Below, piece by piece: positions 45,670 through 53,899 of a stretch of DNA of 64,000 nt. This stretch comes from Thalassotalea sp. HSM 43 (lineage in GTDB: Bacteria > Pseudomonadota > Gammaproteobacteria > Enterobacterales > Alteromonadaceae), in contig NZ_CP038493.1 of the NCBI RefSeq assembly GCF_004752005.1, forward strand, positions 3,372,302-3,436,301, written 5' to 3'. The translations under genes were made by a program, and so were the position numbers. Position 1 is the first letter of the stretch; each line of letters opens with the position of its first letter. Under the pieces are notes generated by a model, which was given only the letters and a program-made list of their open reading frames with translations, was not told the origin of the DNA and made no database searches.

Positions 45670-46224
45670 ATGACAGACGTTAAAAGTGACACCATTACAA
45701 TGGCGCAGAATATACTGATTGCGTTTTCCCATAGTGGTTTCAAAAAAACATCGATGCAAGATATTGCTAACGCCGCTGCGGTATCAAGGCAATCCATCTA
45801 TAAAAAATTTGGTTCTAAAGAGCGTTGTTACCAGTGGGTTATTCACACCTATTTGGCTGATATGTACGTTAGAGTGTTTGCCGAGTTAGACAATAAACAG
45901 CAACAAGCCGCAGAAACACTATTCAATGTGTTTAACATCTTTATTGGTGAACCTATGCAGGTTGTGACCAATGCCCATGGCACCGAAGTCTTTGATGATT
46001 GTTTAAAAGCGACACATGCATCAAAAGAAGATTGGCCACTAAGGTTTCGTGCAAGACTTGCCGATTTCCTGGTCAGTCAAAACATGGTAGGCGCACAACG
46101 CTCTAATGGCGTAGCGTTTACCCTTATATCTGCCGGTAAAGGCTTGATGTTAGAAAGACGCAGTAATGAGCAGTTTGATCACGATTTAAGGCTGATGATC
46201 GAAAGCATTTCCACAGAGGTTTAA
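45670..46224 (+). CDS. TetR/AcrR-family transcriptional regulator
   Basis: A 184-residue repressor with N-terminal helix-turn-helix (about 8-55, KKTSMQDIANAAAVSRQSIYKKFGSKERCYQ split over that region) and a divergent C-terminal ligand domain. It is 10 bp upstream of the aldehyde dehydrogenase gene, so it probably controls its own operon in response to an aldehyde or related compound. Confidence 0.88.
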   Translation: MTDVKSDTITMAQNILIAFSHSGFKKTSMQDIANAAAVSRQSIYKKFGSKERCYQWVIHTYLADMYVRVFAELDNKQQQAAETLFNVFNIFIGEPMQVVTNAHGTEVFDDCLKATHASKEDWPLRFRARLADFLVSQNMVGAQRSNGVAFTLISAGKGLMLERRSNEQFDHDLRLMIESISTEV

Positions 46225-46234
46225 AGAGAGTTTT

Positions 46235-47647
46235 ATGACGATTGCAGAAAATATAACGAGCCATCAGCTTCAGGCAAACTTTGCGCAATTACAGTCGGCT
46301 TATCGCCAGCACCCCGCGCCGTCATTAGCAGAGCGTAAGGTTGTTCTCAACAAACTAAAAGCCGCGATCATTGCCAACGAACAGGCCATTTACCAGGCCA
46401 TGAAACAAGACTACGGTTATCGCAGTGAATTTGATAGTTTAATTGCCGACATCTTGCCAAGTGTTGCCGGCATCAATTATGCCCTTAAAAACCTGAAAAA
46501 ATGGATGAAACCGTCCAAGCGTCATGCCGGTTTAATGCTCGCACCGTCTAAGGTAAAAGTTCACTATCAACCGCTAGGCGTTGTTGGCGTTATTACACCA
46601 TGGAATTTTCCATTCTTTTTGGCGCTTGGGCCAACGGTGCAAGCCTTAGCGGCAGGCAATCGGGTAATGATTAAAATGAGCGAATTTACGCCTAATGCCA
46701 ATAAGGTATTGCGTAATATTGTCTCCAGCATTGCCGAGCATGTGCAAATCGTTGAAGGTGAAGCGGAGGTTGGTGCGGCTTTTTCACAGCTCGCTTTCGA
46801 TCATTTAATCTTTACCGGCTCATCTGCAGTTGGAAAAATGGTGGCCAAGTCGGCGGCCGAAAACTTAACGCCAGTGACCTTGGAGTTAGGCGGTAAGTCA
46901 CCAACCATTATTGATGACAGTATTGATATCAATATCGCCGTTGATGCCATTATCGTCGGCAAGTCGCTTAACTCTGGGCAGATTTGTGTAGCCCCTGATT
47001 ACGTGTTTGTACCGGTAGATAGAGAACAGGAGTTTATCTATACCTTTCTCAAACGCTATGGTGAATATCATCTATCAAATGGCGACGTGAATAGTCAGAC
47101 TCACATTATAAACGACAGACAACATAGTCGTTTAATGGGCTTTTTAGAGGATGCTAAACAAAAGGGCGGCGAGATCCACTCGGTAAAAGAGGTCGAGGCA
47201 GATCAAGGTCATCGTGTATATCCGCACTTAGTGACTAACGTGACACCAGAGATGGATATATTACAGCAAGAGATATTTGGTTCTATCTTGCCGGTAATGA
47301 CCTATCAAAACATTGAACACGTCATCAGCTATATTAATGAGCGTCCACGTCCATTGGCGCTGTATATTATGTCGACCAATGACACGGTGATTAACACCTT
47401 GCTAGAACAAACCCACAGTGGTGGTGTCTCGATTAATGACACGGCATTGCATGTCGCGGCGGATGATGCGCCATTTGGTGGTGTCGGTAATTCGGGTATC
47501 GGACATTATCATGGTCATGAAGGCTTTTTAACGTTTTCAAAAGCGAAAACGGTGCTGCATTCAAGTTCATGGCTACCGAAGAACCGTTTTATATTGAAGA
47601 ATAGGGACTTGATGCATAAATTGTTGCGCAAGTTTTTCTTAAGATAA
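46235..47647 (+). CDS. Aldehyde dehydrogenase (coniferyl aldehyde dehydrogenase-like)
   Basis: NAD(P)-dependent aldehyde oxidation. The 470 residues lack the usual N-terminal extension and end in a basic C-terminus, as in the class 3/coniferyl aldehyde dehydrogenase group. Catalytic Cys251 is in NSGQICVAPDYVFV and general base Glu217 in LELGGKSPT; cofactor motif is IFTGSSAVGKMV. Its substrate is not predictable; a TetR regulator upstream suggests an inducible detoxification role. Confidence 0.9.
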   Translation: MTIAENITSHQLQANFAQLQSAYRQHPAPSLAERKVVLNKLKAAIIANEQAIYQAMKQDYGYRSEFDSLIADILPSVAGINYALKNLKKWMKPSKRHAGLMLAPSKVKVHYQPLGVVGVITPWNFPFFLALGPTVQALAAGNRVMIKMSEFTPNANKVLRNIVSSIAEHVQIVEGEAEVGAAFSQLAFDHLIFTGSSAVGKMVAKSAAENLTPVTLELGGKSPTIIDDSIDINIAVDAIIVGKSLNSGQICVAPDYVFVPVDREQEFIYTFLKRYGEYHLSNGDVNSQTHIINDRQHSRLMGFLEDAKQKGGEIHSVKEVEADQGHRVYPHLVTNVTPEMDILQQEIFGSILPVMTYQNIEHVISYINERPRPLALYIMSTNDTVINTLLEQTHSGGVSINDTALHVAADDAPFGGVGNSGIGHYHGHEGFLTFSKAKTVLHSSSWLPKNRFILKNRDLMHKLLRKFFLR

Positions 47648-47788
47648 GCCTAGCCATATGACGCCAATATATAGCGCTGAGCAATGCATGTTCCACACTT
47701 CGCTTATGCTAATCAGCTTGTGAGGTTCTCAACACCTGCTCATGAAAAATCGCGTAGAGTAACCTGCCCACAGCAGCTCTTATAAACA

Positions 47789-47818
47789 AAAAAATCGAAG
47801 CCAGTGCTTCGATTTTTT
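47789..47818. terminator. Bidirectional intrinsic terminator
   Basis: A 13-bp stem centred on ATCGAAGC/GCTTCGAT with A/T tails and CAGT loop, between ALDH and the convergent MBL-fold gene. Confidence 0.85.
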
Positions 47819-47835
47819 ATTGCCTGAGAAAACAA

Positions 47836-48708
47836 TTAACTTAGCTTATCAATGCCTTGTATTGGCGTCTTAAAGTAATGCTGTTCGTCTTCTTCTGCTT
47901 GTGGCAAATCACCAGCTTGAATGTTGCATTGTAAAGACGGGAAAATTAACTTTGGATTTGCCAAAGTCGCATCACGTTGTTGGCGAACTTTAACGTAATC
48001 TTGCTCGCTTACGCCGTCACTGATTTGAATGTTGTCCGCTTTTTGTTCGGCAACGCTGGTGACAAAACGCAAATCACGACCACCGGGTTGGTAATCGTGG
48101 CACATGTACAGCTTGGTATCGTCACCGAGCGCGTATATTTTTTGAATTGAACGATACAATAGGGCGGCATCACCGCCAGGGAAGTCACAGCGCGCTGAAC
48201 CAGAATCAGGCATAAACAACGTATCACCAACAAAGGCATGGCCGGCGATAACATAGGTTAATGAGTCCGCTGTATGACCTGGAGTTTCCAATACGTCAAT
48301 TTGATATTCACCTAAAGGTAAGCTATCACCCTCTTTTAGTAACTGGTCAAACTGCACACCGTCGGTATTAAAATCTTTTGCTAAATTAAACACCGTTTTA
48401 AAGGTTTTTTGGATACTGCGAATATTGGCACCAATGCTAATGTCCCCACCAATCTTTTGTTTCAAGTAAAAGGCACTGGAGATATGGTCTGCATGAGCAT
48501 GCGTTTCTAAGATATAGCGAACGGTTAACTGTTGCGCATCAACATAATCGATTAATTGTTGGCTATACACGGTATCGACTCGACTGGCTACAGGGTCGTA
48601 ATCGAGTGCTGGGTCAATGATGGCGCATTCTTTACTGCTATCGTCAAAAACGACATAGGTCAGCGTAAACGATGCGTTATGGAAAAAGTGTTGGATTTGT
48701 AATGCCAT
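47836..48708 (-). CDS. MBL-fold metallohydrolase, persulfide dioxygenase/glyoxalase II-like
   Basis: A 290-residue metallo-beta-lactamase fold protein with metal-binding motif THAHADH, then ETPGHTADS, FVGDTLFMPDSGSARCDFPGG and MCHDY. The SARCDFPGG segment is typical of the ETHE1/Blh persulfide-handling group rather than true glyoxalase II. It contains no rhodanese domain. Substrate remains to be shown. Confidence 0.85.
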   Translation of the reverse strand: MALQIQHFFHNASFTLTYVVFDDSSKECAIIDPALDYDPVASRVDTVYSQQLIDYVDAQQLTVRYILETHAHADHISSAFYLKQKIGGDISIGANIRSIQKTFKTVFNLAKDFNTDGVQFDQLLKEGDSLPLGEYQIDVLETPGHTADSLTYVIAGHAFVGDTLFMPDSGSARCDFPGGDAALLYRSIQKIYALGDDTKLYMCHDYQPGGRDLRFVTSVAEQKADNIQISDGVSEQDYVKVRQQRDATLANPKLIFPSLQCNIQAGDLPQAEEDEQHYFKTPIQGIDKLS

Positions 48709-48873
48709 AATCTGCTCTTGTTGTATCGTTGCGTGATTTATGTTTTTTCACGGATATTGCATTATTGTTCAATGTTGAGCAAGAGCATTGCGCTTAAAAA
48801 CCGGTAATTATCGCAGTAAAATGGCAATTTATTGTTCCAGCGCAAGCCATACCTATATATAGGTGCGCTCTAT

Positions 48874-49341
48874 TTAGCTCGGCTTGTAGCCGCTATCTTC
48901 AAGTAAATCGCTTTGCTCAGCAGCGGTTCTTGCTAAATCATCGCATCGCTCATTTTCGGGATGGCCACTGTGTCCTTTAACCCATTTCCACTCGATTTTA
49001 TGCTTTTGCGTTTGCTCATAAAGCGTCTTCCATAAATCGACATTTTTTACTGGTTGTTTGCTGGCGGTGCGCCAATTGTTCTTCACCCAGTTATGGATCC
49101 AGCTGGTGATGCCCTGACGTACATATTGGCTGTCCGTTGTTAATGTCACCTGACACGGTTCTTTTAGAGCTTTTAAAGCGATAATGCAGGCCAACATTTC
49201 CATTCGGTTGTTGGTGGTCAGTTTATAACCTTGGCTGAGCTCTTTACGATGCTTGTTATAAATTAACACCGCACCATAACCACCTGGTCCAGGATTTCCC
49301 AGACAGGAACCATCGGTATATATTTGCACGACTTTGCTCAT
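48874..49341 (-). CDS. rnhA: Ribonuclease HI
   Basis: Cleaves RNA in RNA:DNA hybrids. The 155 residues contain the catalytic acidic residues in [14 protein letters not shown] (D), NNRMEMLA (E), LTTDSQYV (D) and C-terminal NERCDDLA (D). The frame extends to a TTG at 49353; the ATG at 49341 gives the family N-terminus. It is divergent from dnaQ, as in E. coli. Confidence 0.96.
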   Translation of the reverse strand: MSKVVQIYTDGSCLGNPGPGGYGAVLIYNKHRKELSQGYKLTTNNRMEMLACIIALKALKEPCQVTLTTDSQYVRQGITSWIHNWVKNNWRTASKQPVKNVDLWKTLYEQTQKHKIEWKWVKGHSGHPENERCDDLARTAAEQSDLLEDSGYKPS

Positions 49342-49435
49342 ATTGTTTTGCAATCCTTGTTTTTTAAAGCCAGTTTATCAGGTAACATGGCAAGGATATA
49401 GCATCGTTAATAAATAAACCTGATACCTAAACATT

Positions 49436-50161
49436 ATGCAAGAGCAAGCAGAACGACTCATCGTACTCGATACGGAAACCACCGGTATAGACCCGAAACA
49501 AGGCCATCGCATTGTTGAAATTGGTTGTGTGGAACTTATTGACCGTAAGTTCACCGGACGTACATATCATGCCTACGTTAACCCGCAGATGCATATGGAC
49601 CAAGAGGTTATCGACGTTCACGGATTGACCAACGAGTTTTTAACCGACAAACCACTGTTTAACAAAGTCGCAGATGAATTTATCGAGTTTATTCGTGGTG
49701 CCGAATTGATCATCCATAACGCCCGATTTGACGTTGGCTTTATGGATCATGAGTTTGCTATGACTCGTCGTGGTTTGCCGATGACGGCAGATATATGTAC
49801 CGTGACCGATACCTTGAAAACATCAAGAGATGAGTTTGGTTCACCAAAAACACTCGACTTTCTTGCAAGGCATTATGGCGTCGAAAAGCTCGTCGACCGT
49901 ACCTATCACGGCGCTTTGATTGATGCCCAGTTATTAGCATACGTTTACATTGAAATGACGCGCTACCAAAACACTCTGTCTTTACAAGAAGACAAAGATG
50001 GTAGCGACGGTTTAAGTGTTCGTCGTTTAGACAGCAATCGTCCGGCTTTACGTGTCGTCAGCGCCAGTAATGACGAGCTGCAAGCACACGATGAGCGCTT
50101 GGCGATTGTAGAGAAAAAAGCGGGTAAAAGTATTTGGCGTGGTGAAGTCGCCAGCGAATAA
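49436..50161 (+). CDS. dnaQ: DNA polymerase III epsilon subunit (proofreading)
   Basis: 3'-5' proofreading exonuclease of the replicative polymerase. The 241 residues show ExoI VLDTETTGIDP, ExoII HNARFDVGFMDHEF and ExoIII HGALIDAQLLAYVY, and a C-terminal polymerase-alpha-binding tail. Its divergence from rnhA and the tRNA-Asp genes after it match the E. coli rnhA/dnaQ-aspV order. Confidence 0.97.
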   Translation: MQEQAERLIVLDTETTGIDPKQGHRIVEIGCVELIDRKFTGRTYHAYVNPQMHMDQEVIDVHGLTNEFLTDKPLFNKVADEFIEFIRGAELIIHNARFDVGFMDHEFAMTRRGLPMTADICTVTDTLKTSRDEFGSPKTLDFLARHYGVEKLVDRTYHGALIDAQLLAYVYIEMTRYQNTLSLQEDKDGSDGLSVRRLDSNRPALRVVSASNDELQAHDERLAIVEKKAGKSIWRGEVASE

Positions 50162-50238
50162 CCATTTCGGGCTGCAGAGCGCTAAATGCTTGCTTAAAAA
50201 TGCAACTTTCTGCGTTTAAAAGCGCCTGATTGTATGAC

Positions 50239-50258
50239 AAATGTTCAGTTGAACATTT
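50239..50258. promoter_or_regulatory. 20-bp palindrome upstream of tRNA-Asp promoter
   Basis: AAATGTTCA-GT-TGAACATTT, followed by TTTTATT. It may weakly terminate dnaQ or act as an operator for the tRNA-Asp promoter. Confidence 0.45.
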
Positions 50259-50274
50259 TTATTCAAAAAAGTTG

Positions 50275-50303
50275 TTGACTCGTGCGAACAGTACCCTTAT
50301 TAT
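50275..50303 (+). promoter_or_regulatory. tRNA-Asp operon promoter
   Basis: -35 TTGACT, 17-bp spacer, -10 TATTAT, then a G+C-rich discriminator (TCGCTCCGC), 41 bp before the first tRNA. Confidence 0.65.
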
Positions 50304-50344
50304 TCGCTCCGCATTCAACGACAGCATGTTGAAGAAAGTGCAGC

Positions 50345-50421
50345 GGAGTGGTAGTTCAGTTGGTTAGAATACCGGCCTGTCACGCCGGGGGTCGCGGGTT
50401 CGAGTCCCGTCCACTCCGCCA
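50345..50421 (+). tRNA. tRNA-Asp (GUC), copy 1
   Basis: A 77-nt tRNA with acceptor stem GGAGTGG/CCACTCC, anticodon GTC in loop CTGTCAC and encoded CCA. Confidence 0.97.
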
Positions 50422-50461
50422 ACATTTTCCTCACATATTTGATTGCGCGTTTTATCGATGC

Positions 50462-50538
50462 GGAGTGGTAGTTCAGTTGGTTAGAATACCGGCCTGTCAC
50501 GCCGGGGGTCGCGGGTTCGAGTCCCGTCCACTCCGCCA
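50462..50538 (+). tRNA. tRNA-Asp (GUC), copy 2
   Basis: Identical to copy 1; the spacer of 40 bp is unrelated to the other spacers. Confidence 0.97.
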
Positions 50539-50564
50539 ACGATATAAACAAACAAATCCTATGC

Positions 50565-50641
50565 GGAGTGGTAGTTCAGTTGGTTAGAATACCGGCCTGT
50601 CACGCCGGGGGTCGCGGGTTCGAGTCCCGTCCACTCCGCCA
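50565..50641 (+). tRNA. tRNA-Asp (GUC), copy 3
   Basis: Identical to copy 1. Confidence 0.97.
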
Positions 50642-50677
50642 CGATTTGTCAAAGCTGCGTTGAAGTATCCCTGTTGC

Positions 50678-50754
50678 GGAGTGGTAGTTCAGTTGGTTAG
50701 AATACCGGCCTGTCACGCCGGGGGTCGCGGGTTCGAGTCCCGTCCACTCCGCCA
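50678..50754 (+). tRNA. tRNA-Asp (GUC), copy 4
   Basis: Identical to copy 1; last in the array. Confidence 0.97.
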
Positions 50755-50784
50755 CTTATCTTCACAAAAGATTGAAGATAATCG

Positions 50785-50810
50785 AAAATCGCTGAAAGGC
50801 GATTTTTTTG
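50785..50810 (+). terminator. Intrinsic terminator after tRNA-Asp array
   Basis: An 8-bp stem (AAAATCGC/GCGATTTT), 6-nt loop, and T-run. Confidence 0.82.
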
Positions 50811-50968
50811 TTTCTGCAACAATATAATTTCTCTTCTCTTTTACTTACTGTTTTTTCTCCTTACTTATTAACTGCTTATATTTGCATCACTTGCTCCAGT
50901 CAGCTAAGTTAAATCAGACTGGCTTTCAAAAATGAAAGCAAGATAATACTAATAATTAAGGATGTGTT

Positions 50969-52864
50969 ATGAAGCAAACCATCATGCGGAGCATGGCTTT
51001 CGCGACTTGTGCAACATTATTGTTCGCCTGTACGAGTGGCAATGAAGAGCCTGCACCTGTAAAATTTAGCAGTTATAGCGCCAAACAATTTTTTGAAACC
51101 ACGACCATTAGCGGTACCAGTATCAACCATGATGGCAGTGCCATATTAGTGCACAGTGACAAGACGGGTATTTTTAATGCCTACCGATACCCAACCGACG
51201 GGGCAGAGCCGGTCCAATTGACGCATTCAACAGAAGAGTCCGTTTGGGTTATTGACTGGTTTCCTAATGATGATCGCTTTCTTTATGCACAAGATAAAGG
51301 CGGTGATGAACTCGATCATGTTTTTGTGCAGGAGCTTGATGGTAAGGTTGTCGACCTAACCCCAGGTGACAATGTCAAAGCCTACTTTTCTGGCTGGCAT
51401 CAAGATGGCAGTCACTTTTATGTGGCAACCAATGAAAGAGACAATAAACAGTTTGATTTATACCGCTATGCGAGCGACGACTATCAACGTGAAATGGTGT
51501 TTGAGAACAAAGATGTGATGTCGTTAAATACCTTGTCCCGTGACGGTCAATGGCTGGCATTGTCTAAAAACATCAGCAACACCGATGACGATATCTACCT
51601 ATACAATATTAATGAGCAAAAGCTGGTTAATGTATCTGAGCCTGATCTTGATGCCTCACATTCTGCGGTGACTTTCACGAAAGACAATAAATCGTTGATC
51701 TATTCATCAGATCAACAAGGTGAATTTAGGCAATTATTTGAGTACGTTATTGCTAACGGTGAGCATAAACAGCTGAGCAATTTCAAGTGGGATGCTCGAG
51801 GCACCATGTTTTCACCAAACTATGGTTACCAAGTTACCTACATCAATCAAGATGCAAAAACAGTGGCAAAAATTGTCAACACCAGAACCGGTAAGAAGGT
51901 TGATATAAATGGCTTACCACCGGGCGATGTATTGCGTGTTAATTTTTCTAATGATGAACAACAGATGTCGTTCATGATCAACTCCGATACCTCACCATCA
52001 AACTTGTATGTTTATGATCTTAGTAGGGAGCGCTTAAGTCGATTAACAGACTCTCTTAACCCAGCCATTGATGAGTCGGTACTGGTTAACAGCCGCGTCG
52101 TGCGTTATGAAAGTTTCGATGGTTTGCAGATCCCAGGGTTATTGTTTAAACCAAAACAAGCGTCTAAGGACAGTAAAGTACCAGTGTTGATCATGATTCA
52201 TGGTGGCCCTGGTGGACAATCTCGCACCGGTTACAGTGCCTTGCGTCAGCACCTTATCAATAATGGTTATGCCATTTTTGCCGCCAACAACCGTGGCTCA
52301 TCAGGCTATGGTAAAACCTTCTATCATTTAGACGATCAAAAACATGGTGAAGATGACTTGCAAGACATTGTCTATGCGAAAAAATATCTACAAACGTTAG
52401 ATTGGGTAGACTCTGAAAAAATAGGTTTGATAGGCGGCAGTTACGGCGGTTACCTAACGATGGCCGGCATGGCGTTTACCGATGAGTTTGCGGTTGGTAT
52501 TAATATTTTTGGTGTTACCAATTGGGTTCGTACCTTAGAGAGTATTCCGCCGTATTGGGAAGCATTTCGCAAGTCTCTGTATGAAGAGCTTGGCGACCCA
52601 GCTACAGACAAAGAGCGTTTAACACGGATATCACCATTGTTTCATGCTGACAAAATAAGCAATCCAGTGTTGGTTGTGCAAGGTGCAAATGACCCACGGG
52701 TGTTGCAAATTGAAAGCGATGAAATGGTTGCTGAAATGGAGAAAAACGGTGTTGCGGTTGAATACGTTTTATTTGACGATGAAGGTCATGGTTTTGCGAA
52801 AAAAGAAAACCGTATTAGCGCCTCAGAAGCGTACCTGAAGTTTTTACAAACCTACTTAAAATAA
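50969..52864 (+). CDS. S9-family (prolyl oligopeptidase type) lipoprotein peptidase
   Basis: Serine peptidase of 631 residues. An N-terminal lipoprotein signal (lipobox LFAC, C21) anchors it in the envelope. A beta-propeller follows (WD-like YSSDQQGEFRQL, DRFLYAQDKGGDE). The C-terminal alpha/beta-hydrolase domain has catalytic Ser491 in GGSYGGY, Asp575 in NDPRV and His607 in DEGHGF. It is most like dipeptidyl/acylaminoacyl peptidases. Upstream TAAGGA precedes the ATG. Confidence 0.92.
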   Translation: MKQTIMRSMAFATCATLLFACTSGNEEPAPVKFSSYSAKQFFETTTISGTSINHDGSAILVHSDKTGIFNAYRYPTDGAEPVQLTHSTEESVWVIDWFPNDDRFLYAQDKGGDELDHVFVQELDGKVVDLTPGDNVKAYFSGWHQDGSHFYVATNERDNKQFDLYRYASDDYQREMVFENKDVMSLNTLSRDGQWLALSKNISNTDDDIYLYNINEQKLVNVSEPDLDASHSAVTFTKDNKSLIYSSDQQGEFRQLFEYVIANGEHKQLSNFKWDARGTMFSPNYGYQVTYINQDAKTVAKIVNTRTGKKVDINGLPPGDVLRVNFSNDEQQMSFMINSDTSPSNLYVYDLSRERLSRLTDSLNPAIDESVLVNSRVVRYESFDGLQIPGLLFKPKQASKDSKVPVLIMIHGGPGGQSRTGYSALRQHLINNGYAIFAANNRGSSGYGKTFYHLDDQKHGEDDLQDIVYAKKYLQTLDWVDSEKIGLIGGSYGGYLTMAGMAFTDEFAVGINIFGVTNWVRTLESIPPYWEAFRKSLYEELGDPATDKERLTRISPLFHADKISNPVLVVQGANDPRVLQIESDEMVAEMEKNGVAVEYVLFDDEGHGFAKKENRISASEAYLKFLQTYLK

Positions 52865-52901
52865 CCAAAAAACGCTCAAACGTTACAATGGTTTAAAGAC
52901 T

Positions 52902-52939
52902 GGCCCTGATTTGTGATTAACATGAATCAGGGCCTTTTT
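52902..52939 (+). terminator. Intrinsic terminator after S9 peptidase
   Basis: A 10-bp stem (GGCCCTGATT/AATCAGGGCC), 13-nt loop, and T-run 37 bp after the stop. Confidence 0.87.
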
Positions 52940-53010
52940 GTGTGTTCTGCAAACTTGTAATTACAGTGATCTATCTTATAGTGTAGATACCCTATTTAGC
53001 GGACCTCTGT

Positions 53011-53448
53011 ATGAAATATACGGTCGAGATTGACATCGCAGTGCCTATTGAGAAAGTCATCGATTTATTCGATAGCAGCGAAAATATGCGACACTGGCAA
53101 CCTGACTTGCTTAGCTTTGAAACCATCAGCGGCAAGCCGGGACAAGTTGGTAGTGAAGCACGTTTGGTGTACCAAATGGGCAATCGAGAAGTCGTCATGA
53201 CCGAAGTCATTACTCGAAAAGATTTACCGCAAATATTTGCCGGTGTGTACGAAACAGACAATGTCTGGAATTTGGTTGAAAACTCTTTTATCGATTTGGG
53301 TAATGGCAACACCCGTTGGGTTTGCACAAATGAATTTAAATGCAGCGGTTTTGTTCGACTCATGGCATTATTAATGCCAGGAATGTTTAAAAAACAATCT
53401 GTTAAGTATCAAGAACAATTTAAGAGTTTTGCAGAAACGGCGTACTAA
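53011..53448 (+). CDS. SRPBCC-family protein
   Basis: A 145-residue START/polyketide-cyclase fold protein (YTVEIDIAVPIEKVIDLFDSSENMRHWQPDLLSFE split over its first strands) with the typical C-terminal helix (MFKKQSVKYQEQFKSFAE). Such proteins bind small hydrophobic ligands; the ligand here is unknown. It is followed 2 bp later by an ABM-domain gene, forming a small operon. Confidence 0.85.
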   Translation: MKYTVEIDIAVPIEKVIDLFDSSENMRHWQPDLLSFETISGKPGQVGSEARLVYQMGNREVVMTEVITRKDLPQIFAGVYETDNVWNLVENSFIDLGNGNTRWVCTNEFKCSGFVRLMALLMPGMFKKQSVKYQEQFKSFAETAY

Positions 53449-53450
53449 TT

Positions 53451-53738
53451 ATGACAATAACAAGAGTAAATCATTTAAAAGCTGCAGATGGAAAGCAGCA
53501 GCAAATGTTCAATTTCCTAACTGAATTAAAAAACTATATAGCCAATAGTCCAGGCTGTGTTGAATGCCAACTGTTGCGCAATCAGGATAATGATTGTGCC
53601 TTTGTGGTTATTGAATTATGGCAAGATGTAGAGTCGCACAGAGCCTCGTTAGCCAACTTTCCCCAAGAAGATATGCAAGCGGCAATGAGCTTGTTTGGCG
53701 AGCCACCAAGCGGCGCATATTATCAAACCATTGATTAA
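53451..53738 (+). CDS. Antibiotic biosynthesis monooxygenase (ABM)-fold protein
   Basis: A 95-residue dimeric alpha-beta barrel protein with the ABM pattern (TRVNHLKAADGKQQQMFNFL, GCVECQLLRNQDND, FVVIELWQDVESHRAS). It starts 2 bp after the SRPBCC stop. Its activity is unknown; the fold is shared by quinol monooxygenases and small detoxification enzymes. Confidence 0.85.
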   Translation: MTITRVNHLKAADGKQQQMFNFLTELKNYIANSPGCVECQLLRNQDNDCAFVVIELWQDVESHRASLANFPQEDMQAAMSLFGEPPSGAYYQTID

Positions 53739-53807
53739 CAAAGAGCCGTTGAGTGCATAGGATAGGGCACTGCAACCAATATCGAAAACAAGATAAAAAC
53801 GAAGATA

Positions 53808-53837
53808 AAAAAGCCGAATCACATGATTCGGCTTTTT
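53808..53837. terminator. Bidirectional intrinsic terminator
   Basis: Perfect long inverted repeat (AAAAAGCCGAATCA/TGATTCGGCTTTTT) between the ABM gene and the convergent fadE. Confidence 0.87.
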
Positions 53838-53899
53838 GTTTGCTGTGACGTACGAGGTAATTCAAGCGGTAACTTGTGTCGTAGTCTTATAAGCGTTAT

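Noticed and set aside
50315-50587. ORFs on both strands over tRNA-Asp copies
   Set aside because: Repeated peptides arise from identical tRNA sequences; not protein genes.
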